From positions 664,272 through 728,271 of the forward strand of contig NZ_QVMN01000001.1 of NCBI RefSeq assembly GCF_010501075.1: a DNA stretch of 64,000 bases, read 5' to 3'. Under the pieces are notes generated by a model. That model saw only the letters and a list, made by a program, of their open reading frames with translations, had not been told where the DNA came from and ran no database searches. Positions 19,084-27,633 of the stretch are shown piece after piece; the stretch's first letter is position 1; the number at the start of each line of letters is the position of its first letter. A program made the position numbers and the translations under genes. This DNA comes from Dysgonomonas sp. 25. Lineage in GTDB: Bacteria > Bacteroidota > Bacteroidia > Bacteroidales > Dysgonomonadaceae.

Positions 19084-19338
19084 AGGTAATATTAGATTAA
19101 GATATTAAAATGTTTCTCTGTAGCCCTCCGCCCTCACATACTATATTATAGTTGCCGAAAGCTACTGAACAAAACTATCTATTAACCTTGCTCCAAGAGT
19201 AAGGTAGTAGATGCTTTAGGTAGAAAGATGAGGGTTGGAAAAGAGTGCAAAAGACTAATTATCAGCAAATTAAAAAGAAGCAAGAAAATGCATATAGGTA
19301 GATATATATTTATGTTAAGGGAGAGCTTGCAGGTATAA

Positions 19339-20961
19339 TTATTTCCCTATTTGCTGAATGGCCTCCGAGAATTTCTCTTTCGAAACAGCCAGCTTATTCT
19401 TTATCTTCAACTTATAGTTATATACCGTCTGGGGCGAGTAGTGCAGGAAGTTGGCTATTTTGCTGCTCTCCGAAATCCCGAGCCTGACCAATGCAAAGAC
19501 TCTGAGTTCGGGAGTAAGGATGTCTCCGGCTTTGGGATATACCTGTTCTTCCTCAACCAGCAAAGCATTAAACTCCTCAACGAAGTTGGGATAGATATTC
19601 AGGAAGATGGCATCGAAATTCCGGAAGAAGTCTTTCAGCTCATCGCTGACGAAGGTAGCCGAACCGGTTATCTTCATTGCCTCTTTTACCTGACCGACTT
19701 TCAGCTTCCTGTTCAGGTCTATGCGGTAAGTTTCCATTTTGTCGATATAGGACGAACAGAGATTGAATACGGAGCCGATATATTCTTCTTTCACATGGTT
19801 CGATTCCGACAGCTTCATATTCAGTTCCTGCAAATCGCCGTTTACCTGCTTGACCTCTTCATACATCTTCTTGATATGCTTTCTCGCCTGCGACAGCTTC
19901 TTCAATTGCTTGTATATGTACACCGTGCCTATGACGAGGATGACAGACAGAAAAGAGATAAGTACCAGATACTTTTTCAGATTGTCCTTTTCCTGCGTAA
20001 CCTTTTTGTCATAAGCCGTTACTATAATCGGCAGTGTCTCCGATATTTCCAATGTACGGTAACGTGCCTTACCAAAAGTCGCATCTTCCATGGCGCACTT
20101 TATATAGAGGTAAGCACGATCCAAATCACCTTCCATATATAATATCGTTGCCAGCTTCCGCAAAGCGATATAACTTTTCACCGCCCTACGGAGATCGGAA
20201 ATGGCAGAAATTGCCAGGTATTTCTTTTGCTGCTCCACATCGCCTATTTTTTCATACACGTCGGATAATCCGTATGCCAGTGCACCAATCTGCGACTCCC
20301 TATCGCCATACTCTTTGTAGCATTGCAGCATAAGCGACAATGCCTCGTCATAGCGGCCAGTTTCCACCAGCTTACCATTCTCGACCAACTTATAGCCTAA
20401 TGTTTCGGGATCATTCACCTGAAGCAATGAATCTTTGTAAAGGCTGACCAAATCGCTATAATACGTTTTCTCTCGTTGAGATAAAGCATTCTCTAACAGC
20501 AAAGAATAGGTGGAATGATAGAGATGATAATAATAGGCCAGTTCTTCGGCATCCAATTGTTGTTTATCTATCTCATTAGCAATATCAAACGCCTCTTTAT
20601 ACATCCCCATTATACCAAGAATCTCCGCAACATTCATCTCCGACGAGTACATAAATTGCTTGTTATCCAACCTGTTAGCAACCTCATATTTCTGATAAGC
20701 GACATAAAGTGCCGAATCCATATTATAATTCCGGTACTCCTTATACAACCTATTGTATATATTATAGATATATTGGGGATTTGTACTCTTGTTCAGAGCC
20801 GTTTTCAAGCTATCTAAACGGGATTCCTTTTTCATCGAATACTGCGGACGCAACTTGATTGTATTGTCCAGCACCTTCAATAAAGAATCGGACGGAAGGT
20901 TTCCAGCCGACAAAGAAGGCAGCGATATGCATAGTAGCAAGAGGAATAATAATTTTTTCAT
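19339..20961 (-). CDS. Membrane-bound TPR transcriptional regulator with C-terminal HTH (DUF6377-like)
   Basis: 540 aa from the ATG at 20961 (MKKLLFLLLLCISL is the signal peptide; an ATG four codons earlier also exists). Residues ~30-330 are TPR-like helical repeats predicted to be periplasmic; one membrane helix follows (YLVLISFLSVILVIGTVYIY), then a coiled coil, then a C-terminal LuxR-like HTH (LTPELRVFALVRLGISESSKIANFLHYSPQTVYNYK). This layout is typical of a Bacteroidetes regulator family placed next to SusCD loci. It sits directly upstream of susC, 255 bp away and co-oriented, so it probably senses the locus substrate and controls the operon. Confidence 0.8.
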   Translation of the reverse strand: MKKLLFLLLLCISLPSLSAGNLPSDSLLKVLDNTIKLRPQYSMKKESRLDSLKTALNKSTNPQYIYNIYNRLYKEYRNYNMDSALYVAYQKYEVANRLDNKQFMYSSEMNVAEILGIMGMYKEAFDIANEIDKQQLDAEELAYYYHLYHSTYSLLLENALSQREKTYYSDLVSLYKDSLLQVNDPETLGYKLVENGKLVETGRYDEALSLMLQCYKEYGDRESQIGALAYGLSDVYEKIGDVEQQKKYLAISAISDLRRAVKSYIALRKLATILYMEGDLDRAYLYIKCAMEDATFGKARYRTLEISETLPIIVTAYDKKVTQEKDNLKKYLVLISFLSVILVIGTVYIYKQLKKLSQARKHIKKMYEEVKQVNGDLQELNMKLSESNHVKEEYIGSVFNLCSSYIDKMETYRIDLNRKLKVGQVKEAMKITGSATFVSDELKDFFRNFDAIFLNIYPNFVEEFNALLVEEEQVYPKAGDILTPELRVFALVRLGISESSKIANFLHYSPQTVYNYKLKIKNKLAVSKEKFSEAIQQIGK

Positions 20962-21297
20962 TTCAGGTATCATTTAAACAAAAATAAGTATTTTACAACT
21001 CACTCTCGCACCCGGATATAAACAAAGTAACCTTCCCGAAGCTTCTATACTCCCTCAAAAAGCGACAAACATGTCACTTTTTTGTAACCTTTTTGTCCCG
21101 GTTTTTACAGCTCAAAACAAACATATAAAATTAATTATCAGCAAATTAAACCCCAAAAACCGGTACATAGAAACAGCGTTTTTCAATATGTCTACCTTTT
21201 TGCTATCCATCCTCATCCATCCATCTATAAAGGAGACTTTTTTCATAGATAAAGTTGTAGCAATAGCCAAACTTATATTTGACAGAAACGAACAGGT

Positions 21298-21315
21298 GTG
21301 TCCGAAAATGGACAC
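21298..21315. promoter_or_regulatory. Candidate NtrC-type activator binding site (palindrome)
   Basis: GTGTCC, a 6-nt spacer GAAAAT, then GGACAC: a perfect dyad, centred about 54 bp upstream of the -24 element of the putative sigma-54 promoter. Its position fits an upstream activating sequence for the NtrC-family regulator encoded at the end of the same locus. This is an inference from symmetry and context. Confidence 0.5.
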
Positions 21316-21358
21316 CGATAAAATACATAAAACATTAATTAATAAGTACTTAAGAAAA

Positions 21359-21374
21359 TGGCACAACGATTGAT
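21359..21374 (+). promoter_or_regulatory. Sigma-54-type (-24/-12) promoter of the efflux operon
   Basis: TGGCAC, five bases, then TTGAT. The -24 half is a full match to TGGCAC and the spacing to the -12 half is exact, but the usual GC at -12 is GA here. It would start transcription near 21386, about 15 bp before the adaptor ATG, so a leader with little room for a ribosome-binding site. Confidence 0.5.
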
Positions 21375-21400
21375 ATTGTATAAGAAATTACATATCAAAT

Positions 21401-22648
21401 ATGGACAGGATAATTTCCAAAACTGAGAAAAATAAAAGGAGACGAAAAACAATTATTCGTCTCACATCCATAGTAGGGGCGCTCATTGCTACATTCGTAA
21501 TGATTTCTTTACTTACCGAAGATAGTATATCCATAAAATCCGTAGATACAGGAATAGTCGATCAGGGAGCGATTGAAACAACGATATCCGCTTCGGGCAA
21601 GCTATCTCCACTGGACGAAGAAATAATCGTTTCGCCGATCAATAGCAGAATACTCGAAACATACAAAAAACCCGGGGAGACTGTAGAAGAGGGCGAACCA
21701 TTGCTAAAACTGGAATTGTCGTCTGTCGAAAATGAATATAAACAGAAACTCGACGAAAGAGATATGAAGAAAAGCCAGTTAGTACAGGTACAGGTGAAAT
21801 TGGAGAATACCATTTCGGAACTGCAGATGCAGCAGCAAATCAAGCAAATGCAGCTTCGGCAACTGCATACCGATTACAACAGCGAACTATATTTAGACAG
21901 CATCGGGGCAAGCACCACAGACAAAGTGCGCCGTGCCGAGTTAAATTATGAAGAGGCAAAGCTGGAATTGCAACAATTGAAACTGAAAATAGAAAACGAA
22001 AAAAAGAGCGCCGATGCCGAGTTGAATATGCAACGCCTGGAACTCGGAATCGTAGAAAAAGCCCTCGAACAAAATGCCAAATTGCTGAAAGATGCCCGCA
22101 TCCTATCACCTAAAAAAGCGACTTTGACCTATATCAATAACCTGATAGGTTCGCAGGTGACGCAAGGTACGCAGGTAGCCATTGTTTCGGACTTGTCGCG
22201 CTTCAAAGTAGAAGCCGAGGTAGCCGAAGGACACCGCGAAAGATTAGCGCTGGGAGCCAAAGCCATTATCCGGATAGGCGAAACCGATCTCACAGGAACG
22301 GTTGTAAATATCACACCATCCATCACAAACGGGGTAATCAATTTCACTGTTATCCCCGACGATGCGGGACATTCGAGCCTCCGCAGCGGATTGAAAGCCG
22401 ATGTGTATGTCATGCACGGCAGGCGTCAGGATGTATTACGCATCCCTAACGGGGAATGGTGCAAATATGGCAAGGGCAATTACTTCCTGTGGGTAGTAAA
22501 CGGAGACAAAGCCGAAAAAAGATCGGTACAGGTCGGCGAAAACAGTTTCGAGTATGTAGAGGTAATCAGCGGCCTCAGCAAAGGCGAGAAAGTGATCCTG
22601 AACAACATGGAGAAATACAAGGATAAAAAATCTATTCATATAAAATAA
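21401..22648 (+). CDS. HlyD/MacA-family efflux periplasmic adaptor
   Basis: 415 aa membrane-fusion protein linking an inner-membrane ABC transporter to TolC. Basic N-terminus, then one membrane helix (~residues 19-41: TIIRLTSIVGALIATFVMIS), a biotinyl-lipoyl half (GKLSPLDEEIIVSPINSRILETYKKPGETVEEGEPLLKLE), a long coiled-coil hairpin (~100-235, rich in Glu, Lys, Gln, Leu), and the beta-barrel and membrane-proximal domains (SRFKVEAEVAEGHRERL..., GLSKGEKVILNNMEKYKDKK). First gene of a five-gene pump operon; a sigma-54-like promoter precedes it. Confidence 0.9.
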   Translation: MDRIISKTEKNKRRRKTIIRLTSIVGALIATFVMISLLTEDSISIKSVDTGIVDQGAIETTISASGKLSPLDEEIIVSPINSRILETYKKPGETVEEGEPLLKLELSSVENEYKQKLDERDMKKSQLVQVQVKLENTISELQMQQQIKQMQLRQLHTDYNSELYLDSIGASTTDKVRRAELNYEEAKLELQQLKLKIENEKKSADAELNMQRLELGIVEKALEQNAKLLKDARILSPKKATLTYINNLIGSQVTQGTQVAIVSDLSRFKVEAEVAEGHRERLALGAKAIIRIGETDLTGTVVNITPSITNGVINFTVIPDDAGHSSLRSGLKADVYVMHGRRQDVLRIPNGEWCKYGKGNYFLWVVNGDKAEKRSVQVGENSFEYVEVISGLSKGEKVILNNMEKYKDKKSIHIK

Positions 22649-22664
22649 CCAAAACCGAATTATT

Positions 22665-23333
22665 ATGGCAATAATAGAATTACAAGGTGTAACCAAAATA
22701 TACCAGACAAAAGAGGTAGAAACAGTAGCATTGGAAAATGTCAATCTCGAAGTAAACGAAGGTGAGTTCCTCTCTGTGATGGGACCTTCGGGCTGTGGCA
22801 AAAGTACCATGCTCAATATAATGGGGCTGCTCGATATTCCGAACGAAGGAAAAGTGACGATAAACGGAATTGAAACAAGTAAAATGAAAGACGGAGAACT
22901 GGCCGAATTCCGGAACAAAACATTAGGGTTTGTATTCCAAAGCTTCCACCTGATAAATTCCCTGAATGTGCTGGACAATGTCGAGCTGCCCCTACTCTAT
23001 CGCAAATCCACCGACAAAAGCCGCCGCGAACTGGCGAAAGATGTACTGGCAAAAGTAGGCCTATCGCACCGCATGAAGCATTTCCCCTCGCAGCTTTCGG
23101 GAGGGCAATGCCAGCGTGTAGCCATTGCCCGCGCACTGATAGGCAACCCGAAAATTATCCTTGCCGATGAGCCTACCGGAAACCTCGACAGTAAGATGGG
23201 AGAAGAAATAATGAACCTGTTGCACGAACTGAACCGCGAAGGGACAACCATCATTATGGTGACACACGACGAACTCATAGCCAAGGAAACACAACGCATC
23301 GTAAGATTTTTCGACGGCAGAAGAGTTTCATAA
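22665..23333 (+). CDS. ABC transporter ATP-binding protein (MacB/LolD type)
   Basis: 222 aa cytoplasmic ATPase powering the two FtsX-type permeases downstream. Walker A GPSGCGKST (~residues 39-47), Q-loop (LGFVFQSFHLI), ABC signature LSGGQCQRVAIARAL, Walker B IILADEPTGNLDS, and the H-loop IMVTHDE. The LDS after Walker B is typical of the MacB/LolD/FtsE branch. The signature carries Cys in GGQCQR where Gln or Arg is usual. It starts 16 bp after the adaptor gene and ends 20 bp before the first permease. Confidence 0.93.
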   Translation: MAIIELQGVTKIYQTKEVETVALENVNLEVNEGEFLSVMGPSGCGKSTMLNIMGLLDIPNEGKVTINGIETSKMKDGELAEFRNKTLGFVFQSFHLINSLNVLDNVELPLLYRKSTDKSRRELAKDVLAKVGLSHRMKHFPSQLSGGQCQRVAIARALIGNPKIILADEPTGNLDSKMGEEIMNLLHELNREGTTIIMVTHDELIAKETQRIVRFFDGRRVS

Positions 23334-23353
23334 CACCTAAAACCGATACCAAT

Positions 23354-24619
23354 ATGTATAAAATATATTTCAAACAAGCCATACAAATGCTGAAACAGAA
23401 CAAGTTTATCAGCATTATATCCATTTTGGGTACGGCATTGGCTATTATGATGATTATGGCGCTTATCGTAACCGATGAAGTAAAAACCGCCAATGCAGCC
23501 CCCGAAATCAACCGCGACAGGACTTTGTATATCGCCTATCAGGTCAAAAGAGACACCACGCCCGGCAAAAATTCGTGGCAATCGGGACAGTTAGAATATG
23601 ATATTATGCAAAAATACCTTCTGACGCTACAAACGCCCGAATACGTATCGTATATGAACGAATACGATCCCGAAGGACTTTCGACTGTAAACAAAGAAGG
23701 TTCAAACAATTACCAATTAGTTTCGTTAAGGACGGTAGATGCTGCTTTCTGGAAAATCTATTCGTTCGATTTTGTAGACGGAAGTGCTTTTTCGAAAGAA
23801 GAATCCGATGCCGGAATACATAACGCTGTTATATCCGAAAGTACGGCGAGAAACATTTTCAAAGACGAAAAAGCAGTGGGCAAGACCATACAGATTGGCT
23901 TTGAGGATTATAAAGTAACCGGCGTAGTAAAAGATGTTTCGTCTGTATTCAAATCTGCTGCCGGAGATGTTTGGATCCCTTACAACTCGCTTAAAAATAA
24001 GGCTAACGGTTATGTGGTAATAATGGCTAAATCCAAAGAGGATCTCCCGAAAATTATAGCAGAAGTACGAGATGCTGAAAAGAAATGGGGTGCCAATCAT
24101 CATCCGTGGTTCTTATACCTCAAAGGACCTGAAAATCAGGAAGTCCATTCGAAGAGTATTGGAGGCAACAATGAGGAAGAATTTAGAAATGGTATAAAAA
24201 TAGAAAATCGAAAAATGGTGTTGATTTTTATCCTTTTGCTCCTTATCCCTGCACTCAACCTTTCGGGATTCAGCCTTTCGCGTATCAAAAAACGTACTGC
24301 CGAAATCGGTATCCGCAAAGCTTTCGGCGCTAAAAAGTATGTGATACTGATACAGGTATTATACGAAAATATGATTACCTCGCTCATCGGGGGAGTTATA
24401 GGATTGCTTTTCTCCTATATCGTAATATTCTGGCTGCGGGAATGGCTTCTCGAAATCCCTGACGGCAGCTCTATTCCTGTCACCAGCCTCATATCACTAT
24501 CTATATTCATTGTAGTATTCATTGTGTGCCTGTTACTGAATCTTCTTTCGGCCGGAATATCCGCTTTCAGGGCATCGCGCATGACTATCGTTGATTCACT
24601 AAACCAAAACGACAAATAA
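23354..24619 (+). CDS. MacB-like FtsX-domain ABC permease 1
   Basis: 421 aa. An N-terminal membrane helix (~19-40, FISIISILGTALAIMMIMALIV) is followed by a large periplasmic MacB-type domain (~45-290) and three C-terminal helices (MVLIFILLLLIPALNLSGFS; MITSLIGGVIGLLFSYIVIFW; IFIVVFIVCLLLNLLSAGISAF), the FtsX arrangement. The conserved KKRTAEIGIRKAFGAKK loop couples to the ATPase. Works with permease 2, which starts 2 bp after this stop. MacB-type transporters extrude antibiotics, peptides or lipoprotein-like substrates by mechanotransmission; the substrate here is unknown. Confidence 0.9.
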   Translation: MYKIYFKQAIQMLKQNKFISIISILGTALAIMMIMALIVTDEVKTANAAPEINRDRTLYIAYQVKRDTTPGKNSWQSGQLEYDIMQKYLLTLQTPEYVSYMNEYDPEGLSTVNKEGSNNYQLVSLRTVDAAFWKIYSFDFVDGSAFSKEESDAGIHNAVISESTARNIFKDEKAVGKTIQIGFEDYKVTGVVKDVSSVFKSAAGDVWIPYNSLKNKANGYVVIMAKSKEDLPKIIAEVRDAEKKWGANHHPWFLYLKGPENQEVHSKSIGGNNEEEFRNGIKIENRKMVLIFILLLLIPALNLSGFSLSRIKKRTAEIGIRKAFGAKKYVILIQVLYENMITSLIGGVIGLLFSYIVIFWLREWLLEIPDGSSIPVTSLISLSIFIVVFIVCLLLNLLSAGISAFRASRMTIVDSLNQNDK

Positions 24620-24621
24620 TT

Positions 24622-25914
24622 ATGATACGACATATATTTAAAATCATCTGGAACGAACGTAAGCTGAATGCCTGGCTGATAGTAGAATTTTTAATCGTAT
24701 TCTGCGTCCTTTGGTTTTGCTGCGATTATATCCATACCATAACCCGCAAGCAACTGGAAGATCCCGGGCTAAATATCGAACACGTCTACAAGATAGAAAT
24801 GAGAGAAAAGCCATCTACGGGTGACGGTTCGGAAGAAGAAATCGATCGCTATGCATTGGCTCTGACTCTTCTGGAGAGGGTAAAACGGCATCCCGACATC
24901 GAAAGCGTTTCATTATCGAATGCAGGCGCTCCCTATGGCAGCACATGGATGAATGCTTATAGGATTAATTCCGACTCCGCTAACCATGGCTTATTGGTAA
25001 GACATGTAACCTCCGAATATTTCGATGTATTCAAGGTCAAAGTGGATGGGCGTATTTTTGACTGGACGGATAATGCTTCCCGCGAAGAAGCCATAATAAC
25101 CCCTTTCAAAGATAATCTTTTCGGAGATCAGCAACAAGATGTAGAAATGTATGACATATCGCAAGTACACCAGCTCGTATACGACAACGAATGGGATGCC
25201 ATAAAAGAAAAACACCGTGTTATCGGCATCGGCAATAGGATGAAAACAGCCTATTTCAATCCCTACATATGCAGTGTCATCCTCCCCTTGAGAAAAGAAG
25301 GTGTAAACCTTGCTAATAATGAAATATTAATCAGGGTAAAAGCATCTGCTGACGATAAGAATTTTATCCAACGGTTCAGTAAAGATATGCGCGAACAATT
25401 GTTTATCAGCCCTTACTACCTATCGTCGATCTCGAGTATGGAAAGCATAAAAGAAAACCTCGATATGAAATGGGGATTCAAGAAGCAGACATACAGTGCT
25501 TATGCGATTACGCTCTTCATCGTTGTCAATATCTTTCTGGGAGTATTGGGTAGTTTCTGGTTCCGCACACAATCGCGCCGTAGCGAAATAGGGCTGCGCA
25601 TAGCACTTGGTTCGTCCAAGAAAAAAGTACAGGGTATTATCATTGCCGAAACAATATTCCTGCTTTTGATTGCTGGCATTGTTGCTACCGTTATATGCCT
25701 GAGCGTGGGGACTCCCGAAATCATTGAGTCATTGGGCATTCCGAATGCTAACAGGAACTGGTTCGGGATAGTCGAAACCAAAGGAATAACAGATCATATT
25801 ATCAATTTTGCCCTCACTTTCGGATTTCTGGCACTGGTATCTATCATTGCCGTGTGGTATCCGGCCAAACAGGCTTCGGATATAGCTCCGGCAGAGGCAT
25901 TACATGACGAATAA
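24622..25914 (+). CDS. MacB-like FtsX-domain ABC permease 2
   Basis: 430 aa, the second half of a heterodimeric permease pair. N-terminal membrane helix (LIVEFLIVFCVLWFCCDYI), a periplasmic domain of ~250 residues, and three C-terminal helices (ITLFIVVNIFLGVLGSFWF; IIIAETIFLLLIAGIVATVI; IINFALTFGFLALVSIIAVW). The coupling loop is RRSEIGLRIALGSSKKKV. It ends with the typical YPAKQASDIAPAEALHDE. A terminator-like hairpin and a 111-bp gap separate it from the TolC gene. Confidence 0.9.
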   Translation: MIRHIFKIIWNERKLNAWLIVEFLIVFCVLWFCCDYIHTITRKQLEDPGLNIEHVYKIEMREKPSTGDGSEEEIDRYALALTLLERVKRHPDIESVSLSNAGAPYGSTWMNAYRINSDSANHGLLVRHVTSEYFDVFKVKVDGRIFDWTDNASREEAIITPFKDNLFGDQQQDVEMYDISQVHQLVYDNEWDAIKEKHRVIGIGNRMKTAYFNPYICSVILPLRKEGVNLANNEILIRVKASADDKNFIQRFSKDMREQLFISPYYLSSISSMESIKENLDMKWGFKKQTYSAYAITLFIVVNIFLGVLGSFWFRTQSRRSEIGLRIALGSSKKKVQGIIIAETIFLLLIAGIVATVICLSVGTPEIIESLGIPNANRNWFGIVETKGITDHIINFALTFGFLALVSIIAVWYPAKQASDIAPAEALHDE

Positions 25915-25981
25915 ATGAAGAGAATACTCTCCCAAACATATAAGATTTTAGATAAATAATAGTCATACCATAACTATTTTG

Positions 25982-26007
25982 AAAAACTCTTTAAGGGAGA
26001 GTTTTTT
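25982..26007 (+). terminator. Internal hairpin with T-run between permease and tolC
   Basis: AAAACTCT (25983-25990) pairs with AGAGTTTT (25998-26005) across TTAAGGG, followed by Ts, 19 bp before the TolC ATG. A Rho-independent terminator or attenuator that would lower tolC expression relative to the pump, or be read through. Confidence 0.6.
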
Positions 26008-26025
26008 ACCAACAACTATCAGATA

Positions 26026-27510
26026 ATGAAACGATTTTTATCCGCCATATTCCTAATCATCCTTCTGGCATCCTATGCCAAGGCGCAGGACACCATCCGC
26101 ATCAGCCTGAATGATGCGATAGAAACCGGAATTTCCCGTTCGGTGGATGCCGTTGTGGCGCGGAATGAGTATATCTCGGCTTATTGGGAATACAGGACAT
26201 ACAAAACCGAATTATTGCCCGAAGTCATACTGAATACGACGCTGCCGCATTATTCGAAATCGTATAATTCTTTCCAGAACGCCGACGGATCATATACCTA
26301 TGTCAGCAACAATTATAACCGGATAGACGCAGCGCTTTCCATCAACCAGAACATTCCGTTGACAGGTGGAAAAATCGCCATAGAAAGCAGTCTGGAGCGC
26401 TTGAGGCAAAACGGAGCAAACTCATCTACGCACTATAAATCCATTCCGGCAAAGATTTCATTTGAGCAACCCATTTTCGGTTTCAACCGCGTAAAATGGC
26501 TGCAACGCATAGAACCTGTCAAATACAGCGAAGCCCAGTTAAAATTGATCAGCCAACGGGAGGAAATAGCGCTGACTGCTATCGAACACTATTTCAACCT
26601 ATTACTCCGACGCATCAACCTCGATATGGCAGAACAGAACCGGAAGAATACCGAAAAACTCTATACCGTAGCCGAAGCCAGACACAAAATCGGACAATTA
26701 TCCAAAGTCGACTTGCTGCAGATGAGGGCATCCCTGTTGAAAGCAGAATCGGCGCTGACCGACGCCCGGGCTTCCTTCAATTCGCACATGTTCCAACTGC
26801 GTTCTTTTCTCGGAATAGCCGAAGAAGTTGTATTAGAGCCGATTATACCCGACTTCCTGACCGAAGATATTCCGCAGCTTTCCTATCCTGCCGTCTTGTC
26901 TATGGCTTTGGAAAACAACTCTTTCACCCAGAATATCCGCAAACGAATGCTCGAATCATCGAGAGACATCAGTCAGGCCAAAGCCGACAGATGGGATATT
27001 CAGCTATTTGCATCTTTCGGCATGTCCGGTCAGGAAGACAATTTTCGCGATGCCCTTCATCGGAACAACTGGCGGGGCGACCAAGTGATAAATGTAGGCA
27101 TCCGCATCCCAATTCTCGACTGGGGAAAAGGGAAGGGAAAAGTGAGAGTAGCCGAAGCCAACCGCGAAATCGTGCAGTCGCAGATAGAAAAGGAACAAAT
27201 AGACTTCAATCAGGATATTTTCCTGCGTGTGCAATATTTCAACAATCAGCCCACCCAACTCCGTCTGGCACGCGAAACCGACCAGATAGCGCAGGAACGG
27301 TATGCCACGTCGGTCGAAGCATTTATTCTCGGCAAGATAGATATTCTCAATCTGAACGATTCGCAAACAGCTAAGGATGAAGCCCGTCGCGACTATATCA
27401 ATCAGATGTTCCTATTGTGGTCATACTACTATCAGATACGCAGCCTGACGCTACACGATTTTCTGCACGACAGGAAACTGAGCGTGGAATATGAGCAACT
27501 GATAAGATAA
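26026..27510 (+). CDS. TolC-family outer-membrane efflux protein
   Basis: 494 aa with a signal peptide (ends SYAKAQD). Two OEP repeats of long helices joined by beta strands: first half with ISLNDAIETGISRSVDAVVARNEY and DLLQMRASLLKAESALTDARASF, second half with LSYPAVLSMALENNSFTQNIRKRM and EANREIVQSQIEKEQIDFNQ. Forms the trimeric channel-tunnel that accepts cargo from the adaptor and permeases. Co-oriented with and downstream of the pump genes, and followed by the two-component genes. Confidence 0.92.
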   Translation: MKRFLSAIFLIILLASYAKAQDTIRISLNDAIETGISRSVDAVVARNEYISAYWEYRTYKTELLPEVILNTTLPHYSKSYNSFQNADGSYTYVSNNYNRIDAALSINQNIPLTGGKIAIESSLERLRQNGANSSTHYKSIPAKISFEQPIFGFNRVKWLQRIEPVKYSEAQLKLISQREEIALTAIEHYFNLLLRRINLDMAEQNRKNTEKLYTVAEARHKIGQLSKVDLLQMRASLLKAESALTDARASFNSHMFQLRSFLGIAEEVVLEPIIPDFLTEDIPQLSYPAVLSMALENNSFTQNIRKRMLESSRDISQAKADRWDIQLFASFGMSGQEDNFRDALHRNNWRGDQVINVGIRIPILDWGKGKGKVRVAEANREIVQSQIEKEQIDFNQDIFLRVQYFNNQPTQLRLARETDQIAQERYATSVEAFILGKIDILNLNDSQTAKDEARRDYINQMFLLWSYYYQIRSLTLHDFLHDRKLSVEYEQLIR

Positions 27511-27633
27511 AAAGTTGTTAAGGATAGAAGAAAATCAATAAGATCATCCCACACAGCTTATAATTAAAGACAAATTGATTATTTTTAAGGTCTCGGACCT
27601 CGATGGTTTAATAAACGAAAGGGAAACCAGCTA

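Larger units (their letters stand above)
20962..21400. other. Divergent intergenic region with sigma-54-type control elements
   Basis: 439 bp between the TPR regulator (minus) and the efflux operon (plus). The left half has short GACA/TGTC and GTAAC/TTACTT-type sequences but nothing firm. The right third contains a palindromic candidate activator site (21298-21315) and a -24/-12 promoter (21359-21374), annotated separately. An open frame at 21071-21373 has no protein-like features and is not accepted. Confidence 0.55.

Noticed and set aside
21071..21373. 100-aa open frame upstream of the efflux operon
   Set aside because: Covers the sigma-54 promoter and activator dyad; no family, no ribosome-binding site.
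27588..27600. AGGTC-TCG-GACCT dyad before the response-regulator gene
   Set aside because: Only five-base arms and no T-run; could be an operator but chance is likely.
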